Below are positions 42,425-50,357 of a stretch of DNA of 64,000 bases, in pieces. A model generated the notes under the pieces. The model saw only the letters and a list, made by a program, of their open reading frames with translations. It was not told the DNA's origin and ran no database searches. How positions within the stretch are numbered: the first letter of the stretch is position 1; the number at the start of each line of letters is the position of its first letter. Source of the DNA: Streptomyces mobaraensis. Lineage in GTDB: Bacteria > Actinomycetota > Actinomycetes > Streptomycetales > Streptomycetaceae. The stretch is from the NCBI RefSeq assembly GCF_020099395.1, contig NZ_CP083590.1, positions 6,758,001 through 6,822,000 of the forward strand, given 5' to 3'. The position numbers and the translations under genes were made by a program.

Positions 42425-43639
42425 GTGGCGGGTGTGGCCCTGACCAAGGGCGGCAACGTCTCGCTGAGCAGGCAGGCCCCCGGGCTGACCGCGGTGACGG
42501 TCGGACTGGGCTGGCAGGCGGCCCCGGGATGCGACCTGGACGCCAGCGCGCTGCTGTGCGGCGGGTCCGGGAAGGTGCTCTCCGACGGGCACTTCGTCTT
42601 CTTCAACAACCTGACCAGCCCGGACGGTTCCGTCCGGCACGCCGGGGACGCCGGCGGCGCCGGTCCGGCGGGTGACGCCCAGCGGATCCACGTCGACCTC
42701 GGACGGGTCCCGGCGGACGTTATGAAGATCGTCTTTCCGGTGTCCCTGTACGAGGCCGAGTCGCGCGGCCAGGACTTCCGGCAGGTCCGCGGCGCCCACA
42801 TCCGGGTCACCGACCAGGAAGGCGGGGCCGAACTGGCCCGCTACGAGCTCGCGGCCGGGGACGCCGGGGACGAGACCGCGATGGTCTTCGGGGAGCTGTA
42901 CCGCCACGGCGCCGAGTGGAAGTTCCGGGCGGTGGGGCAGGGGTACGCCTCGGGGCTCGCGGGGATCGCCGCGGACTACGGGGTGGACGTGCTGCGGGAC
43001 GCGGCGCCGGCGGCGCCTGCCGCGACCCTGACACCGGCCACGTCCGCCGGGCCCGCCGCGTCCGCGTCGATCCTGAAAGCCGCCGACGGCGCCCCGGCCC
43101 CGGCGCAGACCCCGCCACCCGCGCCGGCCCCGCCCTCCGCGCCGACCCCGACGGTCGTCGTCCCCTCGACGCCCCACACCGCGCCGACGATTGCGGCGGC
43201 ACCCCAGCAACCCCCAGGGAGTCCTTCCGTGACCTGCTTCTTCGACCCCAGCCACGGCCCCGGCATGACGACGGTGTCCTGGTCGCCGCAGTGGGGCGTG
43301 CCCCGGCCGGTCCAGGCGTGCGGCGGCTGCGCGCACCGTGTGCAGACCACGCCGCCCCCGTACTACACCCCGCAGCAGCAGGGTTACCCCCAGCAGGGGT
43401 ACCCGCAGGCCGGCTACCCGCAGCCGCAGCAGCAGGGTTACCCGCAGCCCCAGCAGCAGGGCTACCCGGCCCCGCACGCCGACCCGCAGCAGGGCGGCGG
43501 ACAGCAGGGCGGGCGCCGGTTCGGCGCGGGCGCGCTCATCGGTGCCGGTGCCGCCGGACTGGTCGGCGGTGCGCTGCTGAACGAGGCGTTCGACGACGAC
43601 GAGCCGGACGTGGTCGTCAACAACTACTACGAGGACTGA
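42425..43639 (+). CDS. TerD-family protein with Gln/Tyr/Pro-rich tail and C-terminal Gly-rich helix
   Basis: 404 residues from the GTG at 42425. Residues ~1-185 are a TerD domain: ALTKGGNVSLSRQAPGL, VGLGWQ, the calcium-site DLDASALLC and FVFFNNLTSPDGSV. The middle is Pro/Ala-rich, followed by a block with CFFDPSHGPGMTTVSW and a CGGC pair, then tandem QQQGYPQ-type repeats. The C-terminus is a hydrophobic Gly-rich segment (GALIGAGAAGLVGGALL) and an acidic end. TerD proteins bind calcium and act in stress and tellurite responses. The tail suggests surface or condensate-like association; that is inference. Confidence 0.85.
   Translation: MAGVALTKGGNVSLSRQAPGLTAVTVGLGWQAAPGCDLDASALLCGGSGKVLSDGHFVFFNNLTSPDGSVRHAGDAGGAGPAGDAQRIHVDLGRVPADVMKIVFPVSLYEAESRGQDFRQVRGAHIRVTDQEGGAELARYELAAGDAGDETAMVFGELYRHGAEWKFRAVGQGYASGLAGIAADYGVDVLRDAAPAAPAATLTPATSAGPAASASILKAADGAPAPAQTPPPAPAPPSAPTPTVVVPSTPHTAPTIAAAPQQPPGSPSVTCFFDPSHGPGMTTVSWSPQWGVPRPVQACGGCAHRVQTTPPPYYTPQQQGYPQQGYPQAGYPQPQQQGYPQPQQQGYPAPHADPQQGGGQQGGRRFGAGALIGAGAAGLVGGALLNEAFDDDEPDVVVNNYYED
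43372..43470 (+). repeat. Degenerate CAGCAGGG(T/C)TACCC repeats coding the TerD tail
   Basis: Roughly five units based on CAGCAGGGNTACCCGCAGCC encode QQGYPQ-like motifs in frame. Irregular unit length and coding continuity mark these as protein repeats. Confidence 0.8.
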
Positions 43640-43681
43640 CGGCCTGCCGCCGTCCTCCGGCCGCCGCCGTTTGTTCCCCAC

Positions 43682-43705
43682 TTGCGCAATGCGTAAAGTG
43701 TCCGC
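43682..43705 (+). promoter_or_regulatory. TTGCGCAA-N4-TAAAGT element directly before a probable leaderless gene
   Basis: Reads TTGCGCAA-TGCG-TAAAGT-GTCCGC and is followed at once by the ATG at 43706. Placed seven bases after TAAAGT, the ATG would coincide with the expected transcript start. It matches the element at 42229-42252 in 18 of 24 positions. A weaker relative, TTGCGCAG, lies at 43998. Confidence 0.55.
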
Positions 43706-43936
43706 ATGGCGGGAGACGGCGTGCGGGGGCAGGAGACGGCGGTGTTGGCCGGCGGGCCGGCCGACGGCATGAGGATCACGGTGGCCGACCGGCCGGCGGT
43801 GCTGCAGGTCACCCGTCCGTGCGTCGTCGAAGTCCCTTTCGATAACGTGCGCGTGGACGGGCTGTACGTCTACCGGCGCGATCTGCGCGTGGACGAAGAG
43901 CCGCTCCGCTACGGTTTCGACCCGGCCAGCCCGTAA
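43706..43936 (+). CDS. Small conserved hypothetical protein, probably leaderless
   Basis: 76 residues. No ribosome site precedes the ATG; instead a promoter-like element abuts it. Recognisable pattern: VLAGGPADGMRITVADRP, then VTRPCVVEVP and the ending LYVYRRDLRVDEEPLRYGFDP. Similar short proteins with GGPADG...VYRRD...YGFDP occur in actinobacteria and their phages; the role is unknown. No signal peptide or membrane segment. Confidence 0.65.
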   Translation: MAGDGVRGQETAVLAGGPADGMRITVADRPAVLQVTRPCVVEVPFDNVRVDGLYVYRRDLRVDEEPLRYGFDPASP

Positions 43937-44084
43937 CCCCTTCCCCTCGCGAACCGCCCGCGCGTCAGGACGATCTCCGGCCCGTGTGGTTGCCCGGTTG
44001 CGCAGTGGGGCAAGTCATGTGCGCGACCCGGCGACCACTCGTCGCCACCACGCGTCGCGACGACTCGTCCGAAGGGGGCTGCGG

Positions 44085-44465
44085 ATGGCGCGGGACAGGA
44101 CGACACCGACGGCCGGCGGCGACCTGTTCGTCGGTGCCGCCGTGGCCGAAATCGAGGGTCTGTACACGGAGTTGCTCGGCGGGCGCGGCGAGCGGCCCCG
44201 GGACCGCGTCCTGGCCGACCTCGCCCGGGCGGGCCACCGCCTCGCCTCCGCCGCGCTCCCGTCGCAGGGCGCGCGGGGCGCGCGCTCCGCACGCCCGCGC
44301 TCGCGCCGGGAGCGCCGGCGCTTCCTGGCGGCCCGCGGCGCGGACTTGTGGCTGACGTTCGTCCTGGGCGGCGGCGAGGGTGACGGGAGTGGCGGGGAGG
44401 GGCGAAGGAGACGCGTCCTTCGCCGTCGCTCATCGGTCGGGTCGCCCGGCAACCGCCCCTCCTGA
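44085..44465 (+). CDS. Hypothetical protein
   Basis: 126 residues from the ATG at 44085, preceded by AAGGGGG. The first half (GGDLFVGAAVAEIEGLYTELL) has an amphipathic helical look. The second half is Arg-rich and low in complexity. I recognise no family. Codon usage is plausible but the frame could be fortuitous in GC-rich DNA. Confidence 0.35.
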   Translation: MARDRTTPTAGGDLFVGAAVAEIEGLYTELLGGRGERPRDRVLADLARAGHRLASAALPSQGARGARSARPRSRRERRRFLAARGADLWLTFVLGGGEGDGSGGEGRRRRVLRRRSSVGSPGNRPS

Positions 44466-44585
44466 GGGCGTACGGCAAGGCGTGAAGCGAGGCGCAGGGG
44501 GCCGGTCGCGCACCCATTTCCTCCATGATCTACGGTTTTCCGGCAACCGCCCCACGCGCCCCCTATCGCATGAAACGAGACGCCG

Positions 44586-45326
44586 GTGCCGTACCAGACC
44601 AGCCCCCGACGCATAGGCGCCGTCGCCGCCACCCTGCTGCTGCCGGTGTTCCTGACGGCGTGTTCGCAGGACCGGGACGGCGACTCCGGCGGCTCCTCCG
44701 ACGGCAAGCCGGGCTCGGTGAAGGCGGCGCTGGCGGAACTGCCGGTGAAGAAGGCGGCGCCGAAGGCCGGTTACGACCGGAACAAGCACTTCGGCCGGGC
44801 CTGGTCGGACCGGACCGACGCCCCCGGCTCCGGCAACGGCTGCGACACCCGCAACGACATCCTGCGACGCGACTTGAAGAACCCGAAGCTCGACGGCACC
44901 GCGCGATGCACCGTCACTTCCGGCACTCTCGCGGACCCCTACACCGGCAAGACCATCCGCTTCCGGCGCGGCGCCCAGTCCTCGGCGGTGCAGATCGACC
45001 ACATCGTCGCCCTCTCCGACGCCTGGCAGACCGGCGCCCAGAAGCTCTCCCAGGCGCGGCGCGAGGCCCTCGCCAACGACCCGCTGAACCTCGTCGCCGC
45101 CGACGGCCCGGCCAACATGGGCAAGGGTGACAAGGACGCCGCCGACTGGCTGCCCGCGAACAAGACGTACGCCTGCGACTACGTCGCCCGGCAGATCGCG
45201 GTGAAGCGCCAGTACAAGCTGTGGGTGACGCCGGCCGAGCACGACGCGATGACCAAGGTCCTCCGCACCTGCCCCGCCCACCCGGTGCCCACGGCGAAGA
45301 GCCCCGAGGTCGCGCTGAAGCACTAG
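44586..45326 (+). CDS. Secreted lipoprotein with HNH-type (DUF1524/GmrSD C-terminal-like) nuclease domain
   Basis: 246 residues. N-terminal signal with lipobox VFLTAC (Cys about 26), so the protein is anchored outside the membrane. The mature domain has CDTRNDILRRDL, then QIDHIVALSDAWQTGA with the nuclease histidine, NDPLNLVAADGPANMGKGD and DWLPANKTYACDYVARQ. This pattern is typical of extracellular HNH nucleases of actinobacteria, presumed to degrade nucleic acid outside the cell. Confidence 0.87.
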   Translation: MPYQTSPRRIGAVAATLLLPVFLTACSQDRDGDSGGSSDGKPGSVKAALAELPVKKAAPKAGYDRNKHFGRAWSDRTDAPGSGNGCDTRNDILRRDLKNPKLDGTARCTVTSGTLADPYTGKTIRFRRGAQSSAVQIDHIVALSDAWQTGAQKLSQARREALANDPLNLVAADGPANMGKGDKDAADWLPANKTYACDYVARQIAVKRQYKLWVTPAEHDAMTKVLRTCPAHPVPTAKSPEVALKH

Positions 45327-45381
45327 TACAGGCGCTGAAGCGCTATTGACGGGCGATGAAGCACTAGTGACAGGCGATGAC
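45314..45381. repeat. Tandem ~21-base repeat covering the ends of two convergent genes
   Basis: Three units, 45314-45333, 45334-45354 and 45355-45375, plus a partial CGATGA, share CG(C/A)TGAAGC(A/G)CTA. The first covers the 3' end of the nuclease gene; the last covers the stop of the leftward gene. Slippage duplication here could have moved either stop codon. Confidence 0.7.
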
Positions 45382-45792
45382 GACGGAGAAGGGCCGGTCG
45401 TCGTCCACGCTCCCGCTCGACGGGGTGGCGGTGCGCACGAAGATGCGGTTGGAGCTCACCAGCCCGACCAGGATCGACGAGGTCCCGGGGCCCGGGTCGG
45501 TGAAGTTGGCGTTGTTGACGGTGCCGGTGAGGGCGCAGTCCTGGGCGTTGAAGTTCGTGTCGAGGTTGTAGCGGCCGTTGCCGAACCTGACCACACTGGT
45601 GATGCCTTCGCCGGCGAACAGGGTTCCGCCCGCGCTCACCCGGGCCCAGTGCGGCGTCGTGGCCGCCGGGGCGGCGGCTCGTGGCTTCGGGTCGGCCGAC
45701 GCCGCCGAGATGACGAATGTGCTGCCTGCCGCGAGCGCCAGGGCCGCCGTTCCCAGTGCTCCCCACATGAGTCTCACCGATCTGACCACCAT
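45364..45792 (-). CDS. Secreted protein of unknown function
   Basis: 142 residues with a long N-terminal hydrophobic signal (ALGTAALALAAGSTFVI, cleavage near ASA). The mature part has NLDTNFNAQDCALTGTVNN and ends FSVVIACH, with two cysteines that could pair. It is beta-rich and without known catalytic motif. No family recognised. Confidence 0.7.
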   Translation of the reverse strand: MVVRSVRLMWGALGTAALALAAGSTFVISAASADPKPRAAAPAATTPHWARVSAGGTLFAGEGITSVVRFGNGRYNLDTNFNAQDCALTGTVNNANFTDPGPGTSSILVGLVSSNRIFVRTATPSSGSVDDDRPFSVVIACH

Positions 45793-46046
45793 GTCGTCCC
45801 CTCCTGGGAGTTGAGCCGCGCGGACTCTCCGGGCGGCTCGCGCCTAGAGAGTCCATCGCCCGCGTCGGCCTTGGAAGGCTTGTCACGCGCTCTCACCCGA
45901 ACGGATGGTGCGACGCCGGGGTGCCGCCCGGATCAGCGCCGCCTGCGCCCCGCGGTCCGGGCCGCCCGGCGGCGGGCGGCGCGGTCCAAGGCGGGGGTGG
46001 CCGGAGTGGCGGGGGTGTCGGCCGGTGTGGTGGCCGGGGCCTCGGG

Positions 46047-47146
46047 GTGCTGGAGCCGCTGCGGCTGGCCTTCCTGGGCGGCGACTGGCTGTCCGTGCCC
46101 GCCGTCCGCCGGCTCACCGAGGAGGCGGACGTCGAGGTGGTCAGCGTCGGCCCCACCGAGACCACGTTGTGGAACATCTGGCACCGCGTCCGCCGGCTGG
46201 AGCCGGGCCGGCGCACCGTCCCGCACGGCACGCCGATCGCCAACACCCGCTACCGGATCCTCGACGAGCGGCTGCGCGACCGGCCGGTCTGGGCGACGGG
46301 CGAGATGTACGTCGCCGGTGTCGGCCTCGCGCGCGGCTACTGGGACGACCCCGAGCGCACCGCCGCCTCCTTCGTCACCCACCCGGAGACCGGCGAACAC
46401 CTGTACCACACCGGTGACTTGGGCCGCTTCCTGCCGGACGGCACGATCGAGTTCGTCGGCCGCGCCGACTTCCAGATCCAGGTGGGCGGCCACCGGATCG
46501 AGCCCGGCGAGGTGGAGGCGGCGCTCCTGGCGCACCCGGACGTGACCGCCGCCGTGGTCACCGGGCGCCGGGCGGCGGCCGGACCCGGCCACCGGGGTCT
46601 GACCGGGTACGTCGTGCCGGCCGCCGGCGCGGACCGGGCCGCCTGCGGGAGCACCTGCGCGCCACGCTGCCCGGCCACATGGTGCCGTCCGCGTTCGCCG
46701 TCCTCGACGCGCTGCCGCTCAACGCCAACGGCAAGGTGGACCGGGCGGCCCTGCCCGAACCCGCCGCCGAACCCACCGGCTCCCCGGACGCGCCGCGCTC
46801 GGCGGTGGCCGAGGTCTGCGCCGGCGTCTGGGCCGAGGTGCTGGACCGCCCGGCGGTCGGCGAGCACGAGAACTTCTTCGCCCTGGGCGGGGATTCGGTG
46901 CTTGCCACCCGGATCGTCACCCAGCTCCGGCAGGTGTTCACGCCCGACGGGATCTCGCTGCGGACGCTGTTCCTGTCGCCGACGGTCGCCGGGCTCGCCG
47001 AGGCGATCACGGCGGGGGAAGACGTCCCCGGCCGCTCGGAGGCGGTCGCCGGGATCCACCTGCGCGTCTCCCGGATGACCCCGGAGGAGGTCGCCCGCGA
47101 GCTGTCCGCCCGCCGGGCCGTGGTGAAGGACGGTGCGGGCGCGTGA
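46047..47146 (+). pseudogene. NRPS fragment: C-terminal part of an adenylation domain plus carrier domain, frameshifted
   Basis: The frame starts inside an adenylation domain: FLGGDWLSVP, A5-like VSVGPTETTLWN, then GEMYVAGVGLARGYWDDP, A7 YHTGDLGRF and A8 GRADFQIQVGGHRIEPGEVE. Condensation domain and the first half of the A domain (A1-A4) are missing. Near 46643 a C is missing (GCCGCCTGCGG for GCCGCCCTGCGG), and the rest continues in the next frame: LREHLRATLPGHMVPSAF, A10 NANGKVDRAALP and carrier motif FFALGGDSVLATR. It overlaps the next fragment by four bases (GTGA). Confidence 0.78.
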
Positions 47147-47967
47147 AGGTGAGTGACCGTCAGGTACTGCTCCTGCCGCACGAGCGCGTCGCCCGCCAGG
47201 CGGCGCTGACCCCGGACGCCAAGGCGGTGACGGCCGGCCGGGAGCGGCTGACCTACCGGGAGCTGGAGGAGTCCGCCGAGGCGCTGGCCGCCCACCTGCG
47301 GCGGCTCGGCGCCGGGCCCGAGACGCCCGTCGGCGTCTGCCTGGGCCGCACCCCCTGGCTCGTGGTCGCGGTGCTCGGCGTGCTCAAGGCCGGGGCGGCC
47401 TACGTGCCGCTCGACCCGGCGTTCCCCGCCGACCGCATGGAGTTCATGCCGCGGGACAGCGGCGCGCGGCTGGTCGTCACCGAGGACGCGTACCGCGGCC
47501 GGCTGGAGGGCGCCCCCGGCACGGTGGTGTCGCTGGACCGCGACTGGTCCCGCATCGCCGCCGCCGACCCGGCACCCGTCCCCGGCCCCGACGCCGGAAA
47601 CCTCGCCTACGCCCTCTACACCTCCGGCTCCACGGGCCGGCCGAAGGGCGTGGCCGTCGAACACCGCAGCGCGGCGGCCTTCGTGGAGTGGGCGCTGGGC
47701 GAGTTCACGCCCCAGGAGCTGCGGTACACCCTGGCGTCCACCTCGCTCTGCTTCGACCTGTCGGTCTTCGAGCTGTTCACGCCGCTGGCGTGCGGCGGCA
47801 CGGTCGTCCTGGCGGAGACGGTCTTCCACCTGCCGGTGGCCGCCGCCCGGCGGCCCGTCACCCTCGTCAACACCGTCCCCAGCCTCCTCCTCGACCTGCT
47901 GGCCTCCCTGCCGCTCACCGTCACCGGGAAAATCGACGTCAACGCCCTCCCCGAGCCGCCCGGCTGA
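47143..47967 (+). pseudogene. NRPS adenylation domain with a large internal deletion
   Basis: 274 codons. The first ~255 are a good adenylation N-terminal half: LTYRELEESAEALAAHLRR, A2 LKAGAAYVPLDP, A3 YTSGSTGRPKGVAVEH and A4-region CFDLSVFELFTPLACGGTV. After NTVPSLLLDLLA the sequence jumps to SLPLTVTGKIDVNALPEPPG, the A10 end, removing about 240 residues with A5-A9. No carrier domain follows. It cannot form an active adenylating enzyme. Together with the preceding fragment it marks a lost NRPS pathway. Confidence 0.8.
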
Positions 47968-47999
47968 TGTGCCGTCGGGGCGGGGAATTCCCCGGGAAC

Positions 48000-48030
48000 G
48001 GAGGGCGGCCAAAATTCTCGGCCGCCCTCC
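48000..48030 (+). terminator. Hairpin terminator after the NRPS fragments
   Basis: Perfect 11-base stem GGAGGGCGGCC (48000-48010) and GGCCGCCCTCC (48020-48030) with the loop AAAATTCTC. It lies 33 bases after the stop of the A-domain fragment. Confidence 0.7.
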
Positions 48031-48074
48031 GAATAACCGGAAATCGAGTGCTAAACTCGCGGCCACCATGCGCG

Positions 48075-48090
48075 GTAAGGTGACCCTTAC
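48075..48090. promoter_or_regulatory. Dyad GTAAGG-TGAC-CCTTAC upstream of the MFS efflux gene
   Basis: Six-base arms are perfectly complementary and end about 100 bases before the GTG start of the transporter. The sequence loosely recalls iron-box half-sites but is shorter than the 19-base consensus. Likely an operator for control of the pump. Confidence 0.4.
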
Positions 48091-48191
48091 TCGATGAGGC
48101 GGCGGTATGCCGGAAATGAATTCGGAAACGATTGTCAATGCACCGCTCATGGCCCCGTCGGCCGCCGCAGCAACCCAACGGAGAGGCTTTA

Positions 48192-49766
48192 GTGAGCGCC
48201 ACGGATACCGCGGTGGGCCGGCAGGCCCGCATCGTGCTCATCATCACCGTCGTCGCCTCGGCGCTATTGGTCATCGATATCACTATCGTTTCCGTGGCGC
48301 TGCCCTCGATCCAGTCGGACCTCGGCGGTTCACTCGCCGCGCTGCAGTGGATCATCATCGGCTACACGGTCACGTTCGGCGCCTTCCAGCAGGCGGCCGG
48401 CTCGCTGTCCGACCGGCTGGGCCGCCGGGCGATGTTCATGAGCGGCATCGCCCTGTTCACCCTCTCGTCCCTCGCCTGCGGCGTCGCCCCCAACGCGCTG
48501 ACGCTGGACCTGGCCCGCGGCGTGCAGGGCGTCGGCGCGGCCTTCGTCCTCGCCAACGCGATGCCGCTGATCGCCCAGGTCTACGAGGGCCAGGCCCGCA
48601 ACATGGCCATCGCCGTCTGGGGCACCACCCTCGGCGCCTGCGGCGCGGTCGCGCCTGTCATCGGCGGCCTGCTCGTCGACCTCACCCAGTGGCGCTACCT
48701 GTTCCTGATCAACGTGCCCATCGGCGCGATAGCCCTCTTCCTCTGCCGCACCCGGCTGCCCGCCGACCCGCCGCGCACCTCCCTGGCCGGCATCGACTGG
48801 ACCGGCGCCGCCCTGCTCGTCCTCACCCTCGGCGTCGTCAACTTCGCCCTCACCCAGGGTGAGGAGCAGGGCTGGGCGAGCGCCGCGACCCTCGTCCAGC
48901 TCGCGGTGGGCGTGGTGCTGCTCGCCGGATTCCTGGTCCTGGAACGGCGGGTGAAGGCGCCCACGCTCGACCTGTCGCTGTTCAAGGTGCCCACCTTCGT
49001 CGCGGCCACCCTGATCGCCTTCTTCTCCCGCTTCGCCACGGTCGGCGGCTCGGTGTACTACATCCTGTACTTCCAGAGCGCCCGGGGACTCAGCCCGCTG
49101 CAGAACGGCCTGCTGATGATGGCCATCTTCGCCCCGCAGCTCGGCATGGGCCTGGTGGCCGGCAAGCTCCAGGCCAAGTACTCGCCGTCGCACATCATCG
49201 CCGCGGGCTTCGGCATCCTCGCGATCGGCGGCCTCGCCATGGCCTGGTCCTTCGACCGCTCCACGACCATCTGGGCCGCCCTGCCCGGCCTGCTCCTCTG
49301 GGGCGTCGGCGGCGGACTGGCCGGCAGCCCGTCGATGTCCCTCGCCGTCAACGTGGTGCCCAAGCAGCGGGCGGGCATGGCGTCCGGGGCCATCAACAGC
49401 CTCTTCATGTTCGGCGCCGGCGCCGGCGCCGCGATCTTCGGCATCCTCTTCCGCGACCGCATCTCCGACAAGGCCGGCGGCGAGGCCGTGCTGGCCGGCG
49501 CCGACCACGACGAGATCGTCTCCGCCGCCGCGCAGGGCGACATCTCCCGTGCCCTGGAGCACGTCCCCGACGCCGTGACCGGCCAGGTCCGCCGCACGCT
49601 GGAGACGGCCGTGTCCGACGGCGCGTCCAACGTGATGACCTGGGCCGCGATCATCTGCGTGGGCACCGCGGCCGTCGCGCTCACCCTCGTCCGCAAGAAG
49701 GACCTGCTCACCGGCGCCCCCGAACCGGAGAAGACCCCGGGCAAGGCCGAACCCGAACCGGCCTGA
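48192..49766 (+). CDS. MFS multidrug efflux transporter, 14-helix EmrB/QacA (DHA2) type
   Basis: 524 residues from the GTG at 48192 (GGAGAGG upstream); an earlier ATG at 48132 lacks a ribosome site. About fourteen hydrophobic segments. DHA2 markers are present: ALLVIDITIVSVALPSIQ in helix 1, DRLGRR after helix 2 and a motif-C-like GGLLVDLTQWRYLF. It probably exports a drug or the product of the now-broken neighbouring NRPS pathway. It is intact while the genes on both sides are fragments. Confidence 0.9.
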   Translation: MSATDTAVGRQARIVLIITVVASALLVIDITIVSVALPSIQSDLGGSLAALQWIIIGYTVTFGAFQQAAGSLSDRLGRRAMFMSGIALFTLSSLACGVAPNALTLDLARGVQGVGAAFVLANAMPLIAQVYEGQARNMAIAVWGTTLGACGAVAPVIGGLLVDLTQWRYLFLINVPIGAIALFLCRTRLPADPPRTSLAGIDWTGAALLVLTLGVVNFALTQGEEQGWASAATLVQLAVGVVLLAGFLVLERRVKAPTLDLSLFKVPTFVAATLIAFFSRFATVGGSVYYILYFQSARGLSPLQNGLLMMAIFAPQLGMGLVAGKLQAKYSPSHIIAAGFGILAIGGLAMAWSFDRSTTIWAALPGLLLWGVGGGLAGSPSMSLAVNVVPKQRAGMASGAINSLFMFGAGAGAAIFGILFRDRISDKAGGEAVLAGADHDEIVSAAAQGDISRALEHVPDAVTGQVRRTLETAVSDGASNVMTWAAIICVGTAAVALTLVRKKDLLTGAPEPEKTPGKAEPEPA

Positions 49767-49802
49767 GCCCCCAGCCCGTTCCCCCCACCAGGAGTCCCGT
49801 GC

Positions 49803-50064
49803 ATGCCTTCGTCCGGCCGCACCTCCCCGCTGCGCCTCCTGGTCCTGGGCGGTACCGGCTTCGTCTCCGGCACCATCGCCCGCGAGGCCGTCGCCCGCGG
49901 CCACGACGTGACCTGCGTGGCCCGCGGCACCGGCGGCGAACCGCCCGCCGGGGCCCGCCTGCTGCGCGCCGACCGGGCCGCGCCCGGCGCCCTCGACGCC
50001 CTGCGCGGCACCCCGTTCGGCGCCGCCGTCGAGACCGCCACCCTCGCCCTGCCCTGGGTGCGGG
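49803..50064 (+). pseudogene. 5' fragment of an NAD-dependent epimerase/reductase
   Basis: About 87 codons: LRLLVLGGTGFVSGTIAREA is a Rossmann GGTGFxG motif, followed by ARGHDVTCVARG as in epimerase/dehydratase-type enzymes. The sequence then runs straight into the C-terminal part of an unrelated membrane acyltransferase. Catalytic Ser-Tyr-Lys regions are missing. Confidence 0.72.
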
Positions 50065-50283
50065 AGGCGACATCTCGTTCGCCTTCTACATGGTCCACAT
50101 GCTCGTCCTCACCTACGGATACCGGCTGGTGGACGAGGACCGCACGGGCGGTGCGACGGCTTCCGGGCGCTCTGCGCCGTCGCCCTCCTCGCCGTCTCGG
50201 TGGCGGTGTCCTGGGCGATGTACGCGGGGGTGGAGCGGCCGCTGACCTGGCTGCTGGGGTCCGGGCGACGGCTCAAGCCGTAA
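50065..50283 (+). pseudogene. 3' fragment of an acyltransferase-3 family membrane protein
   Basis: Two hydrophobic pieces remain: GDISFAFYMVHMLVLTYGYR, and in a different frame after about 50150 ALLAVSVAVSWAMYAGVERP, ending GSGRRLKP at the TAA 50281-50283. FYMVHMLVL and ERPLTWLL are typical of the last helices of acyltransferase-3 proteins. The N-terminal eight or so helices are missing. Confidence 0.7.
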
Positions 50284-50299
50284 AACTCCCGGGAAATGA

Positions 50300-50332
50300 G
50301 GAACCGCCCCCGGCGGGGGCGGGGGCGGTTCC
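50300..50332. terminator. Bidirectional hairpin terminator
   Basis: Perfect 12-base stem GGAACCGCCCCC (50300-50311) and GGGGGCGGTTCC (50321-50332) around a nine-base loop, located between the acyltransferase fragment and the stop of the convergent CDF gene at 50358. Confidence 0.75.
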
Positions 50333-50357
50333 TGTTCATGGGGTGGGCCGGCCGTGC

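Noticed and set aside
43372..43510. Regular short repeats that might suggest a CRISPR array
   Set aside because: Units are short, uneven and in frame with the TerD gene, encoding QQGYPQ motifs; there are no unique spacers and no cas genes.
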